From Trichoplax adhaerens (taxonomy: Eukaryota; Placozoa; Uniplacotomia; Trichoplacea; Trichoplacidae): DNA of 64,000 bases. Both the position numbers and the translations under genes were made by a program. Positions 1-11,692 of the stretch are shown one piece after another. The notes beneath the pieces were generated by a model. That model made no database searches, was not told the DNA's origin, and saw only the letters and a program-made list of their open reading frames with translations. The DNA lies in contig NW_002060965.1 in the NCBI RefSeq assembly GCF_000150275.1, forward strand, positions 748,923 through 812,922, in the 5' to 3' direction. The number at the start of each line of letters is the position of its first letter. The first letter of the stretch is position 1.

Positions 1-1967
1 AGTTGAAGATTAATTTTAAACAAGTATTCCCGCTTTAGAGTACAAGCATCGATTGTTTAGCAGATATGAAAAGATTTTCCAATTTAAAATTCACACATAC
101 GCGATGTTACTTCACGTCACCAGTTTCAACAACATTGTTCTGAAGGAAAGTAAAGGGACAACAGATCAAGATTATGGTTGATAAATAAAAAGAATAACAT
201 AAGAAATCATTACTTTGACACTCTGAATGTGCCCCAGTTAAAAGAAATCTATGCTATCGATATAACTTTAGAGTATCGCTTACTTTGGACGAAAACGATA
301 CGCTGTAGGGTAGAATTGCGTTTCCCTAGTAATTACAATTCTTATTAGCTGCTACACTAACTCCAATAAAGTCTACGATTAATCCGTTAGTAATAAGCTA
401 AAACACTATAAAATTTCCAATATCTTCTTGAGATCATTTGAAATTTGGCAACATCAAAAAAATCTGAAAGAACGTTCCTGTATATGAATAATTAAACTTT
501 GGCAATTATGCAAATTCCCTTCCCCTTCTTTAATGCACATAGGTTAGTTTTAAGATCCCGGATTGATCACATATCCTTCGTATTTAGCTCATAATTATGA
601 TCGACGGTATCTACTCATTTAAAATAGATTGTACTCTCTCTTAACATCTGCTGCTAGCTTACTTGATGCGTTCCTTAAATAAAATGGGATTGTTGTACAG
701 TGGATAGATAGTATCGTCCAGTCTCTATCATCCCGTTGATTATAAATGCAATGAAAATATAGAATTATAGTTAATTCTTAACTATTCAGGATTACGATGA
801 AATTTCAGACACCATATTCCATACTTTACATTTAAAACGCATTCATCATTTCATTTTCAGTCAAATACTCGTACTATCAACTAATTAACTTTAAATAACC
901 TCCCTCAAAGAAAATATTCATTTCCTTTATATCCTCATACAACACATTGGTATCATTATGCTCATTATTCGGGCATTAAGGATATTCATATTTAAATTAT
1001 ATTAATTAGAGAGGAATAATATCTAAAGTAGCAAAACGATAATGCACTTTGTATGATAATTATTACGTGCATTGTCTGAGTAAATGATTTCATTTCTAAA
1101 AGTTTAAAACGTTTAAATATACTTAAATGGTCATATTACAATTTCATTATCGTTGTGATAAGCCATAAATTGCCTCCATTCTTTTCCATGCTTCAGTAGT
1201 AAAAAACATGGCATATTCTATTTATCAATTTAATGCTTTTTTAACACTAAAAACAACATATTTACGATTACCTGTGGATACATATAAGAAAAACTTTTAT
1301 ATCATTGCTTGGCAATACGTTAAATAGAGAACAGTCTGCATATAATGTTTCCTATTCATAACAATTCATTACCATATTACTTATTTGGAAAAAAGTAATT
1401 ATATAATTATTTAAGGGCGTGTTATAACTATTGACTTGGATATATGCTTTTTTCATTATTTGTACACTGACCACTGACCAGTAAAGAAAGCTATATTAAA
1501 CAGTTGGAACAATAAAATAGTACTATATTCGCATAGAAAAAAACGAAGTTGATTAATGCTACTGAATAATTAAGGCACTACCAAGAAGATACCAAAGGGG
1601 TTTCTGTAGTAAAAGGATTACTTAAGGGCAGTCTAATATAACCTAAGCTTGATTCGTACATCTTCCATTATAGTATATTGAAGCTGTTAATTGGCTGTTT
1701 CTTGAAGGTTTAATCAACGCTAGCTTGTGAATTGTCTACAGTCAATCCAGAACAAAAAAATCAATTGGAATTATTGTCGTTAGACAATTTCTTTCTTCAA
1801 CCAACTACTGCACTCCTTAGTTCACAACACCAAGTAAATTAAGTTAAAAAAAAGCAAACTTAGAAGGATATCCAACATTGATATAACAATTCGATAACGT
1901 CCGTCGTAATTTACTAAGATTCAAATCCGCCATTGGCTATCATGGTAACGTTAATATAGTAGCAGCA
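1..1967. other. Intergenic, no gene seen
   Basis: AT-rich sequence with stops in all frames at short intervals. I recognise no exon, RNA gene or repeat family here. A promoter for the GPCR at 1968 would be expected in its right part, but no core element stands out. Confidence 0.5.
1942..1959 (+). promoter_or_regulatory. Five-codon upstream ORF
   Basis: An ATG at 1942 is followed by four sense codons and a TAG at 1957-1959, eight bases before the ATG of the GPCR. If transcription starts upstream of it, this minimal uORF could lower translation of the receptor by forcing reinitiation. The sequence alone does not show where transcription starts. Confidence 0.35.
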
Positions 1968-2993
1968 ATGACTGTATCCATCCGATATATTATTTCATCG
2001 TCTTTAACACTTCTAACCAACATTTGGCTACTCCAATTAATCATTCGACGCCCCAAGCTGAGGAACTTTCGCAACGTAATATTATGTAGCGCTTTAATTA
2101 CCGATATTGTTTTCGTTTGTGGCTATATCATTCCACGTTTTGTTCCCTTTAATGAATATCCTTTCGATGTTCGATGTGGCCTTTTTAGTCGTCTAGGCCA
2201 ATGCCTTTTCCTATCCCTTAATATTCATGTCTTTCTACTTATCGCTGAAATCTATGTAGCTATTAGCCGTCCATTCGCTTTATTGGGTTTAACATTTAAA
2301 AAAGTGGTGCTAGCTTCTGTTATGATAACATGGACCATCACACTTGGTATACCAGTAACATTTCAAATATATATCGAAATCGCCAACGTGACATCTGCAG
2401 CTAATAATATTTGTTTTGAAACAGTTTATATATTATATCAAGTCTTTACAATATTGGTTACAAGTATATCAGTCATAGTCTTGCTCATACTCTTATTTTC
2501 ATATTGTAAAATATATTCGGTAGTGCGAAAATTGAGTCATAATATGCGACGATTAAGTGGATTAGCTAACGATGATTTTATGGTGACTAGTGATAGCTCT
2601 AGTAATACACGAAAAGTATTACAACAAATTGTCTTCGTTTTTGGATTTTACTTGCTATTCTTAGGGCCATTTTTCGTTATTTGTATTATGAATATCTTTG
2701 GCTTAGCTAGTGTTGTTACTCTTCGTATTGCAACCCAAATCGTCCAGTACATTTCCTTCATGTTCCCAGTCTTTCAGCCTATTATCCTGACTATACAAAG
2801 ATCCGATGTTCGTGAAGAAGCAGTCCGCCAACTCAAGTATTTATTTTGTTGCATTAAATCAGCTCATAGAAACGCTTACAATAAGAGCTTTTCATCATCG
2901 ACCAGAAGAGTTACACAAGAATTTCGACACGATCTAACAACATTAATCGCCTATTACTCACAGGGTTACACGATCAGAGAATCCAATGTTTAA
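1968..2993 (+). CDS. Rhodopsin-family (class A) GPCR with degenerate switch motifs
   Basis: Single-exon seven-transmembrane receptor of 341 aa for the plasma membrane; ligand unknown. Membrane segments lie near residues 7-25, 37-57, 75-98, 112-131, 153-178, 215-240 and 253-275. N1.50 (in LLTNIWLL), D2.50 (in LITDIVF) and the Cys pair joining TM3 to loop 2 are kept. The E/DRY site reads E-I-Y, so R3.50, the residue that contacts the G protein, is Ile. TM6 has LFLGP instead of CWxP, and the NPxxY region reads QPIIL. A Cys pair after TM7 (FCCIK) could be palmitoylated. The N terminus is very short and has no sequon. The frame stays open upstream to about 1886 without another ATG, so 1968 is the start unless an upstream exon exists. 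AATAAA lies at 3063. No close family can be named by eye. Confidence 0.85.
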   Translation: MTVSIRYIISSSLTLLTNIWLLQLIIRRPKLRNFRNVILCSALITDIVFVCGYIIPRFVPFNEYPFDVRCGLFSRLGQCLFLSLNIHVFLLIAEIYVAISRPFALLGLTFKKVVLASVMITWTITLGIPVTFQIYIEIANVTSAANNICFETVYILYQVFTILVTSISVIVLLILLFSYCKIYSVVRKLSHNMRRLSGLANDDFMVTSDSSSNTRKVLQQIVFVFGFYLLFLGPFFVICIMNIFGLASVVTLRIATQIVQYISFMFPVFQPIILTIQRSDVREEAVRQLKYLFCCIKSAHRNAYNKSFSSSTRRVTQEFRHDLTTLIAYYSQGYTIRESNV

Positions 2994-5900
2994 TATCGAA
3001 ACGAAACGTATCACATCTAATTAGTCTTGAATCTTTAAAATCTCTTCCTTCCTTACTGCAATAATAAAGCAACATTGTCGATCAAAAGTGAAATTTGAAA
3101 CTTTATTTAGATGATGTTATTCCATAACAATCGCGAATTTATGGTTGATATCTAGCATCGTTATTCTTGAATTTATGTAAATGTAAAAATCAATGGGCTT
3201 CTAGAAGTGCTGTTAACAGTTGCTATGGCGAAATACTTTATTAGCAACTAAAAACTTGGTCTATGCTAATAGCTTATTTATATTAAATCATTATTTCTAA
3301 CCATAACGGAATACTTATTGCTCGAATTTTACACACAAATATATGAAGTATCAAGTGAGCTTTCCAAATTACTGTTGGCAAAGATTGATGGATTACTAAC
3401 ACGCATAGCGTAAACGATCAAATCAAAGTTGTATCCTTGAATAAAATTTAATCCAACTGTTATATTAAAATAGAAGTTGGCCTGCAATTATAAGTCATTA
3501 TATATATATAGAACATTATATATATAATAATAAATCTCAAGAATACTACAAAAAACGATTAGTCATCATCCGAGACAGTCTATCTCATCAGTGGCCAGAG
3601 GAATTCTATCAAGATCGGAATAATTCGTATTTATCAACATGAACTTGTTTTGTAAAATGTAAACAAGCACGCATTCAACACAACTAAGTCATTTTCATAA
3701 TACTTACAATAAAATAATCTTAGGTGGCTAAAATGAATTTATGTTAAGATAACATTGCTTTTGTTATATCATGCCAAGCTACCGCAAATAACACACCCAA
3801 TTGTACCTTTAAGGGGAATTTTATGTATCTAAAGCCGAAGAGAATATCATATTGGCATGGATTTCATGAAGAATGAATATGTTACAAAGCTGCAAAGCAT
3901 ACCGGTTTAATAAATAAGTTAATATGCCGGTGTGTAATAACTTGGATCACTATCGCTATAAAATGACCTAGTCGGCCGAATAACTGCAAGTGCAAATTGT
4001 TTCATACCAGTATAACCGAATCTACAATAATTACTGCTCTGCCATTGCTACCAATATGAACTTAATTACTTAGACTTCTTGCTATAGTAGTTTATAGCAG
4101 TATTAAGTACTGCAAGCTTCGAAAAGTGTATGCATAGGCATATAAGTTATTTACTGTTGATTGTCTTTCTTTCCTGGCAATGGCTAAGCCAGTTTAGATC
4201 ATTTAATGTATAATTAACAAATTAGGCAGAATATCAGGATTGAAGTCAAGAGTTGTGCACAATAAATTAGTATAAGCTCGAAGTAAGTTTAATATTATTG
4301 TAAATCGGTAATCTTATTCTTTACATCAAGAATTTTTTTATATGCTGTTATTGTGATTATATATGTGTACTATTGTTACTATCTTATACATATAATAATA
4401 GCCGTGGTAATGCTAATAAGCTATTTTATTCTAAATTTTTACATTTAGTTATTGCTATATCCAAAGGTTTTCTTTAAGGGCTTATATCACAATGTATCAT
4501 TAGATGTTCGTTAAAAGTGTAATGGTAGTGGATACAAGATCATTAATCATGATTTCAGCGATACTTAATGTTATAAAATGAAATTTAATTAACTAAATTG
4601 ATGAAAAGTTGCAATTTCATAATATAACATTATGTAAAATCACTAACTCTAACCATATTAAAGTTTCCTTTCTTTCTTCTCTAATATACTAGAATAATGA
4701 CGTAAATTTGTAGATGCTGACGATTCTTTCTAACCATTGTGACTTACCTTATTTATATAATCATCGTATTTTAAATCTAATTTGCAAAGTCTTAAAGACT
4801 TTTCACAAATTGGATCCCAAAAACTACACTAAAGAAATATTACAGTGAAAATTTTGTCTCCTATATAATGTTAGGAAAAAATGGATAATTTTATAGTATA
4901 AAAATTGACAGTATGTCAGTTGTTCTTAAATATCAAGGCATCTACCAATCTGATATTACGAATACCAAAATAAAAAGTCTTTTTGGATATCGTCTATACA
5001 GGAAATTGTCGTATTTGCATGAAGCTAACATAAAGAGTTATTTTATTCTTTTTGAAACTTAAATTCGGCAATATTTTCGTTAAATGATGGTTAAGATAGG
5101 AGAGAAAAGGTATAATGCAAACAGAAATGGAAAGATTTATTTGGATGTCTTAGTGCGTAAATACTTAACTACACCCTATCAACGCGCTACGCTATGCCGG
5201 TATATCACGATTGTGATCGAGATCGCGTTTACTTTACGAAATACATCGACCTTAGTAGTTATTTTACTCAGTAAAGGTAAAGTAAGTATACGACTTCTTA
5301 TTATCTCGTATTAATAAATAACAGAACATAATCTATAGCCTTTGATGTAGGGTAAAGTCAACGTATATATATAGCATAAGACATTACTTACTCTCTTGAA
5401 TTGCAAATCTAGTCTATGTTTCGACTACTCTTGTGGAGTACTCTAAACCTTGTGATCATTTTTATTCAATAAATGTACGACCGCGTACATATAATCAATC
5501 TATATATGAAAAGTACCAATACAGTATAAACGTCATACAAAATAAATCATTCTTACTTACTACGATTAATAATTACTAGTACAAACTAACGTCGCTTTGC
5601 TGACGGTTTACGATAATGTACTTATTTGTTAATAATTAACAGACGGTATTACCATTCGCCATTATTTATATCCCGGTAATAGCCAGGCACTGCTATATTC
5701 ATAGCTATGCTTGTAGAATACTACTTTTCAATAATGCATCGACGGATGAAATGCTATATTAAAATTAGTTAACGGTCCAAAGCATATTATGATAACTAAT
5801 GTACGGTGATGGACATACCAAGTTAAGATTAGCAGGTACTGTAAGATATCTGCAGTGCGATACAATGTCCTTAGTACTGTGGTCAATTCTATACCAGTCA

Positions 5901-8900
5901 TTATAATGTGTCTAAGGATTGCTTGAGTATGCAAGCAAAGCTTTCTCTGTCAATAACAAGGTCTTCTCTATCTAATAACAACCGTTATAAGAAAATGTAA
6001 CAATCAAAATGGCTGTGACCAATCATTATAATGTGTCTAAGCATTGCTTGAGTATGCCAGTAAAGCTTGCTCTGTCGATAGCAACCGTTATAAGAAAATG
6101 TAACAATCAAAATAGCTGTGTAGAAAACTCTATAAAGATTCTATGTTTATTCAATTTTTATCAGAATATTACATCAAATCAAAATTGAAAGGCCCAGTGG
6201 CCACCCTTAGCGATATAACGAATACTATTTTAATAATCAGTACTCTGCAGAAATTACTACCGTAGAGGTATTCGTTTTGCATGAAGAAATCTTGAGGTAA
6301 AAAGTACTGTAAGAATCTTATACTGATCTATTGAAAAGAACCCATAATTAGAGTCATCAAACAGTAGTATAAATACCCCAGCGCTGCTCGTTTGCAGAGA
6401 GGGTGGGTGGGATAAATTAGTCAACCAATTCAATACTAACGCTACATAAATTGTAAATTTATAGAACAATTTAGATAAAAATTATTTGCTTATACTCGTT
6501 TCACTTAGCTAACTTGTTATAGTGTAATAAAAAGTCCATAACTTACACATGGTTGAACCAACTATCTAAAAGCCTTGATACTCGGATGATGAATTCTAAC
6601 ATATTATTATTAAAATTCATAAATTTCTATGTAGAGAATATATCACTTATATAATACCGGATATTTAACTTTTGCACAGTGTTTATTTGCTAAAAATAAT
6701 CATAGCTTTAAGAGATAACTCATCGTTATCAATTATTTACATCTGTCTGATAAGATTTAATTTAAATTTCACACGCCTACCTATTGTACTTATAGAACAT
6801 TAATGTGTTCGTCTACCATCATTTAGATTACTCCTGATAAAATAGCACCGTCAAATATCAAGTCGATCCATCAAGCTTTCGACTGCTCAGTACAGTCTGA
6901 AATGCTATAGTATTGTACCTTTTAATATTACATCAATGATATTTCACAAACTTTGCCGCTATTTGACTAGATGCAACTATTGTAGCCAGAAACGAAGTAC
7001 ACAATATTGTACAATGTTCAATTTAAGGTGATAATAACGGTAGTGCTTCTTACTGTGCAACAGTAGTAATTCGTAAATTGATAAAATAGTAAATAACCTT
7101 AGCGATTACTAAAGGAGTAATATTTAAGAATCTGGTACAGTATAGGTCGGATAAATGAACAGGAACTGATTAAATGCTTGATCAATAAAGAAAAATAGGA
7201 TATAAAAAAATAAAATTTCTGAGAAATTTATAAAAAGTTCAGTCAAGAATACTGTACTAGGAAACTCTTGAAAATGGCAAATAATACCACTGCGTATTAT
7301 AGAGAAAGCAGTTCCCGAGTTTATTAAGGAGACTTGTGGAGAAAATTTTCTGCTTCTCTTTATTATCGTAACAAAGATAAAGTGAGAGTTTACATAATTT
7401 TACAGTGCCACATTTATAACAATTATAAATAGCAGATTGTTTATTATAATCATGATTGCGATGTTAAGATTAATACAGTATATATCTACACATTTATTGA
7501 CAGTGTCTATGAGCATATGCTAAACAGCATTAGCGTATGAAAGTATTCAAAAGAAAGGATAAGCTCCGCTGCTTATTTCCCAAGATAAACAACACCAGTT
7601 TGTTTTGTTGAAATCAATCGATTGAATAATTAGTAGGTTAGGAAATTATCGGGAAAGTACGGTAGAAAACAAGACGTAACATAAAATAGAAGGTGATTTT
7701 GGATTGTGCAATTAAAATAAGAAGATTAAGGTAGATATTCTTTTTTTATTATAAATTAATTAATACAGTACTATAGTCGATTACAAGCTGGAAGGATTAC
7801 AGTACTGGATAATAACCTTGGGGCATTGCACCTGCGTTGATATAGACAACAAAACATTAAATCTGGCGGTAATACATAACAATGTATAACATATATACTT
7901 GAAATGTTACTATTCTATTTAGAAAGAGAATGATTAGGCCAGTCGCTATATGGTAATATTGACTGATTTTTATTCCGTAATTGGAGTTTATTTTTATCCA
8001 ATGCTTCCGCTTGGAGTTCAAAAACCAAAGCGATTACTTCCAAATGATGGTCATTCACTGATACTAACTATGCATTCATGATCGTTACGATTTTATGGCT
8101 AGAAGGCCGAAGGAAGTTAATTCTCTAATCATGAATCAAATATATTGCGAATAAAATTTTATTCCAGTAGTAAGTATCTTATAATATCACACACTATCAA
8201 TTAAATTGTGTATCTGACCTGATTGAAAAAAAATTTAATTAATATTTAGTTGCTACCGTTTTTGCTGCAATTGTAATTTTTAAGCCAATTAAAAATTTAT
8301 AGGTAAACTTTTAATATTAATTGAATAGAAATTTATCGCTGAAATTGCAATTATTGAAATATTCCTAACGTTATCATTCAAATAAGTGTAAGTAGATGCA
8401 GTAGTACGACATGAAATCTAAATCAATTAGCTTAACCAATACAAAGAGCCAGTATGTCATGGCATGCCGAAATGATGCCATTAACGTATATATATCAATT
8501 AATTGAGCGATTATAGGATTTAACTGTAAAGATTTTACAGATTATGATTTATTAAATTCCGATTTTATGATGTACTATCGATCGGTAGAAATAGATATCA
8601 TAATTTATAAGTGAAATTCAATTATAATCGTACAGTACAATATAATAAAATGCTGTTTACAGCATAACATTGGTATAAGCCTATTATTACTCTGGCATTT
8701 AGATGATGTGCATAATAATTATTTTGGATTGTTTTCAAGTATTAAGAATTCAATTTTATCGAATGTATAATGTATACAATTTAATAGCTAGAGCTGATTA
8801 TATGATATAATAAAGTACCGATAATTACTTATGGTACATTAATAATTTAGGGTAACTAAAATAAGTCAGAAAAGAATTTGCGAACTTAGATATTTAATAC

Positions 8901-10636
8901 ATTAAATTCTTACATGTTTACAAGAACAAGATAACATAATAATTCGTTATTAGTTTTCGGCCTTCAAATGTATTTATTTATAGAGATTCATAAATTATCT
9001 TATCAGCAGATGATGCTTAGGTGAATCCGTGACTGATATTTAGTAAATAAGACATTGACCAGATGTACAGATTATTAAGTATCTTGTTCCTATGTTAAAG
9101 CTATTCGCTGAAGTATTATTCATAAATGGATCAAACACTATTAAGGGCAGAACGTTATAAGGATATAATATTAATTAGTATTGTAAGAAATCACATTTAT
9201 ACGGAAACAGTAGTACAAACACTATTACAACCAATAATATATATCTGAATGATAGAGATACTGGTATAGACAACTAAAAGCACCTATCAAGCAGAATATA
9301 CCTAATGGAATTAAATGTCATTAAGCTAATTATAAAATTATGTCAACGGCAATTCTATTGCTTAAAATATAACGTTTGATACCCTATTATATTAATAATA
9401 ATGTATGTGAATGGAATAATAAATTATTGTCTGTTTGGGAATACTATCAATATAAGTACGGCTTTGATGCAATCATAATTATATTCAAGAAAGTTTACCT
9501 GACCAAAGCGCGTAAAATTCATGATAATAGACAGCGCATCTTTTTGCAATTAGAACAACGATTACCTTTGTGCAATAAAGCTTTTATTAATTGTATACGA
9601 AAAAATCTACTAGCATATCCTTGGAGCAAAAGTTAGTGAACTTAAATTTTTGCCTGTAGCACTAAAATTTCGTATATTTTTCTTTCATCAGATAAGAATA
9701 ATCGAAATTTTAGCTCTAATCGTTATAAGAAATTAATTTTAAAATTTCTGATAGAACAATCGCAATAAATTGCATGATTTTCTTAAATTTTTAAATTAAC
9801 CACCGTTGGTTCATGACCGACTACAAATAAAAATTATATCATTATGTAATAATCTAGATTTAATATATAAGCATACAGTCATGCGAAAAATCGCCACTCT
9901 ACCATTATAGTGTTTAACAGAGAGAATCTGATAAAAATTACTGGAACTGTCTTACAGCATTACAGCTGGTAGTACAATCAACGACGAATCACAAGTCATA
10001 TTAGCTATATTGAAAGAATAATCCAAAGCAGTGCAGTAGCTAACACGTAATCGAAAATTCAAAATTTTTTGCATTAAAATGTCTAGTATTTCGACGTCAG
10101 TAGATTATAAAAGCTATGCACAATAGCTAGATGTAATGAAGAAAATTGTTACGATTGATTATATAGTCCGCATAGACTTAAACTGGTGTGATTTTGCCCG
10201 TTGATGTAGACGAGGCCGATAGCGGAATTGACGGAAGGGCTCTAAAAATAATCAATAGCGTAAGAGAAAGATATAAGATCGTAAAAATAAAGCAATTCAT
10301 CATTTTTTGATTAATCACACTTTTATAAAAGCTGATATTGCAGATAATATTAGATTATACAGAAAAATGGCATGTTCTTAGGCTTCTAAGCAAACTATAT
10401 AAAATTTCTTATGGCGATAAAGGATATACTGTACGCAAGTACAAAATTGCAAAATTTTGTTTGTCTTTTCATCATTTCAAAACTATCTTAAAGGCAGACC
10501 ATGGATATCCGGTATAGTAATTATATTTGATTTTATAACATATAATATTAATTGTGATGCGTAGTATCAAAGATACAGTAAACGTTGATGCACACTAATT
10601 TAAATGTTTTAGTAGTTTTAAATTGAATAAGTGCAC
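2994..10636. other. Long intergenic stretch without recognised genes
   Basis: About 7.6 kb of AT-rich DNA. Only short chance reading frames are present (for example near 5084-5314 and 9376-9636), with no recognisable domain. Apart from the local duplication at 5893-6118 and short AT dinucleotide runs (around 3499-3530) I see no organised structure. Confidence 0.5.
5893..6118. repeat. Local tandem duplication, two copies, period 125 bp
   Basis: The segment starting at 5893 (ACCAGTCATTATAATG...) is repeated from 6018 (ACCAATCATTATAATG...) and runs through a shared GTAACAATCAAAAT...GCTGTG end. The second copy lacks about 22 bases that the first has around 5960-5982 and carries several substitutions, so the duplication is not recent. 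No coding potential on either strand. Confidence 0.85.
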
Positions 10637-11692
10637 TTACGATATCAAACGACCGCGATTTTCGGTTAATTCACGAGATCTTGATTTATGTAAATATTTG
10701 GAGAAACTGCTCCTGGCTGATGTTAGATCGGTAGCTGCGGAAGTCGATATGTTTAATTTCGATGTTTTTATAAGGCAGTCTTTAGCAGCTTCCCTCACAT
10801 CGGCATTAAAATAGGCAAAAAGTAATGGACTAATAGCTGGATTTGAGAATGCTAGAATTTGTAATGGCCGCCATATAGAAATTAAGAAATCGTTCATATC
10901 CAGTCTTAATATCAAGTAATAAGTTGTATAAGGTATCCAACATAGGCAAAAAATCCCGACAATAATGCTGACTTGAAGGAGTGCTTTCTTATTTTTTTTC
11001 TCAGTTATGATCGAATTTTTAGTTCTAAGATGATTTCTATTCATAGTACGAACAATCCATACAATTCTAGTATATGTAGCAATAATAATAATCAAAGGTA
11101 TGTAAAATAAAATAATAAATACGATATAATAATAAATAGTTTCAGCTAGTTCATCATTGGAGCGATTTGTACATACTTGATTACTCAAGTTAAAAAATAT
11201 CATAAAAGGTATAAAACCAGCTAGAGTTGAAAATGCCCATGATATTAGCAATACTATAATAACATTACGTTGTGTTATTAAAGATTTATAACGGAATGGA
11301 TATACAACAGAAAAATAACGTTCCAAGCTGAGAATGCACATATGAAAGTTTAAATTAATAAAAAATGATATGCCAAATGTAAGACTTAAGTTACAAAACA
11401 GTGGTGATTTCTTTAATGTACTAGCTTCAAGAACTTGCCTGGGCACTAAATATAAGACAGCAATTAAAATAGCATCTAACGACATACTAATTAATATACA
11501 ATTGGAGATAGTTCGAAGGCGTTTTTGCAAGGCGATAAAAACAAGTAGAATGGAATTACCAACAGTAATAAAGCATGCCACACAGAGCCAAACTACCATT
11601 ACCCAAAGTGGCCTTGGTGGTACTGGATTTCCAAGGGTGCTATTAGATTTATTGGAAAAATTGGCGAAGCTGGTTGTATTGATGGAAGTCAT
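10637..11692 (-). CDS. Rhodopsin-family (class A) GPCR
   Basis: Single-exon receptor of 351 aa. The N-terminal tail (about 28 residues) has four N-glycosylation sequons (NTT, NFS, NKS, NST). Classic family marks are present: G-N in TM1, the SLD of TM2, Cys before TM3 and in loop 2, LERY at the end of TM3, FCLCWIPY in TM6 and SNPAIS in TM7. The tyrosine of NPxxY is replaced by Ser. Membrane segments lie near residues 31-55, 64-85, 98-122, 143-165, 188-211, 239-262 and 273-296, with a Ser/Thr-rich cytoplasmic tail of about 50 residues. The start is the CAT at 11690-11692 on the + strand. The ligand cannot be predicted; small-peptide or amine-like receptors are both possible. It lies 7.6 kb from the other GPCR, and the two are not close copies. 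Confidence 0.93.
   Translation of the reverse strand: MTSINTTSFANFSNKSNSTLGNPVPPRPLWVMVVWLCVACFITVGNSILLVFIALQKRLRTISNCILISMSLDAILIAVLYLVPRQVLEASTLKKSPLFCNLSLTFGISFFINLNFHMCILSLERYFSVVYPFRYKSLITQRNVIIVLLISWAFSTLAGFIPFMIFFNLSNQVCTNRSNDELAETIYYYIVFIILFYIPLIIIIATYTRIVWIVRTMNRNHLRTKNSIITEKKNKKALLQVSIIVGIFCLCWIPYTTYYLILRLDMNDFLISIWRPLQILAFSNPAISPLLFAYFNADVREAAKDCLIKTSKLNISTSAATDLTSARSSFSKYLHKSRSRELTENRGRLIS

Noticed and set aside
9376-9636. 86-codon + strand frame
   Set aside because: No true ATG context or domain; composition looks random.
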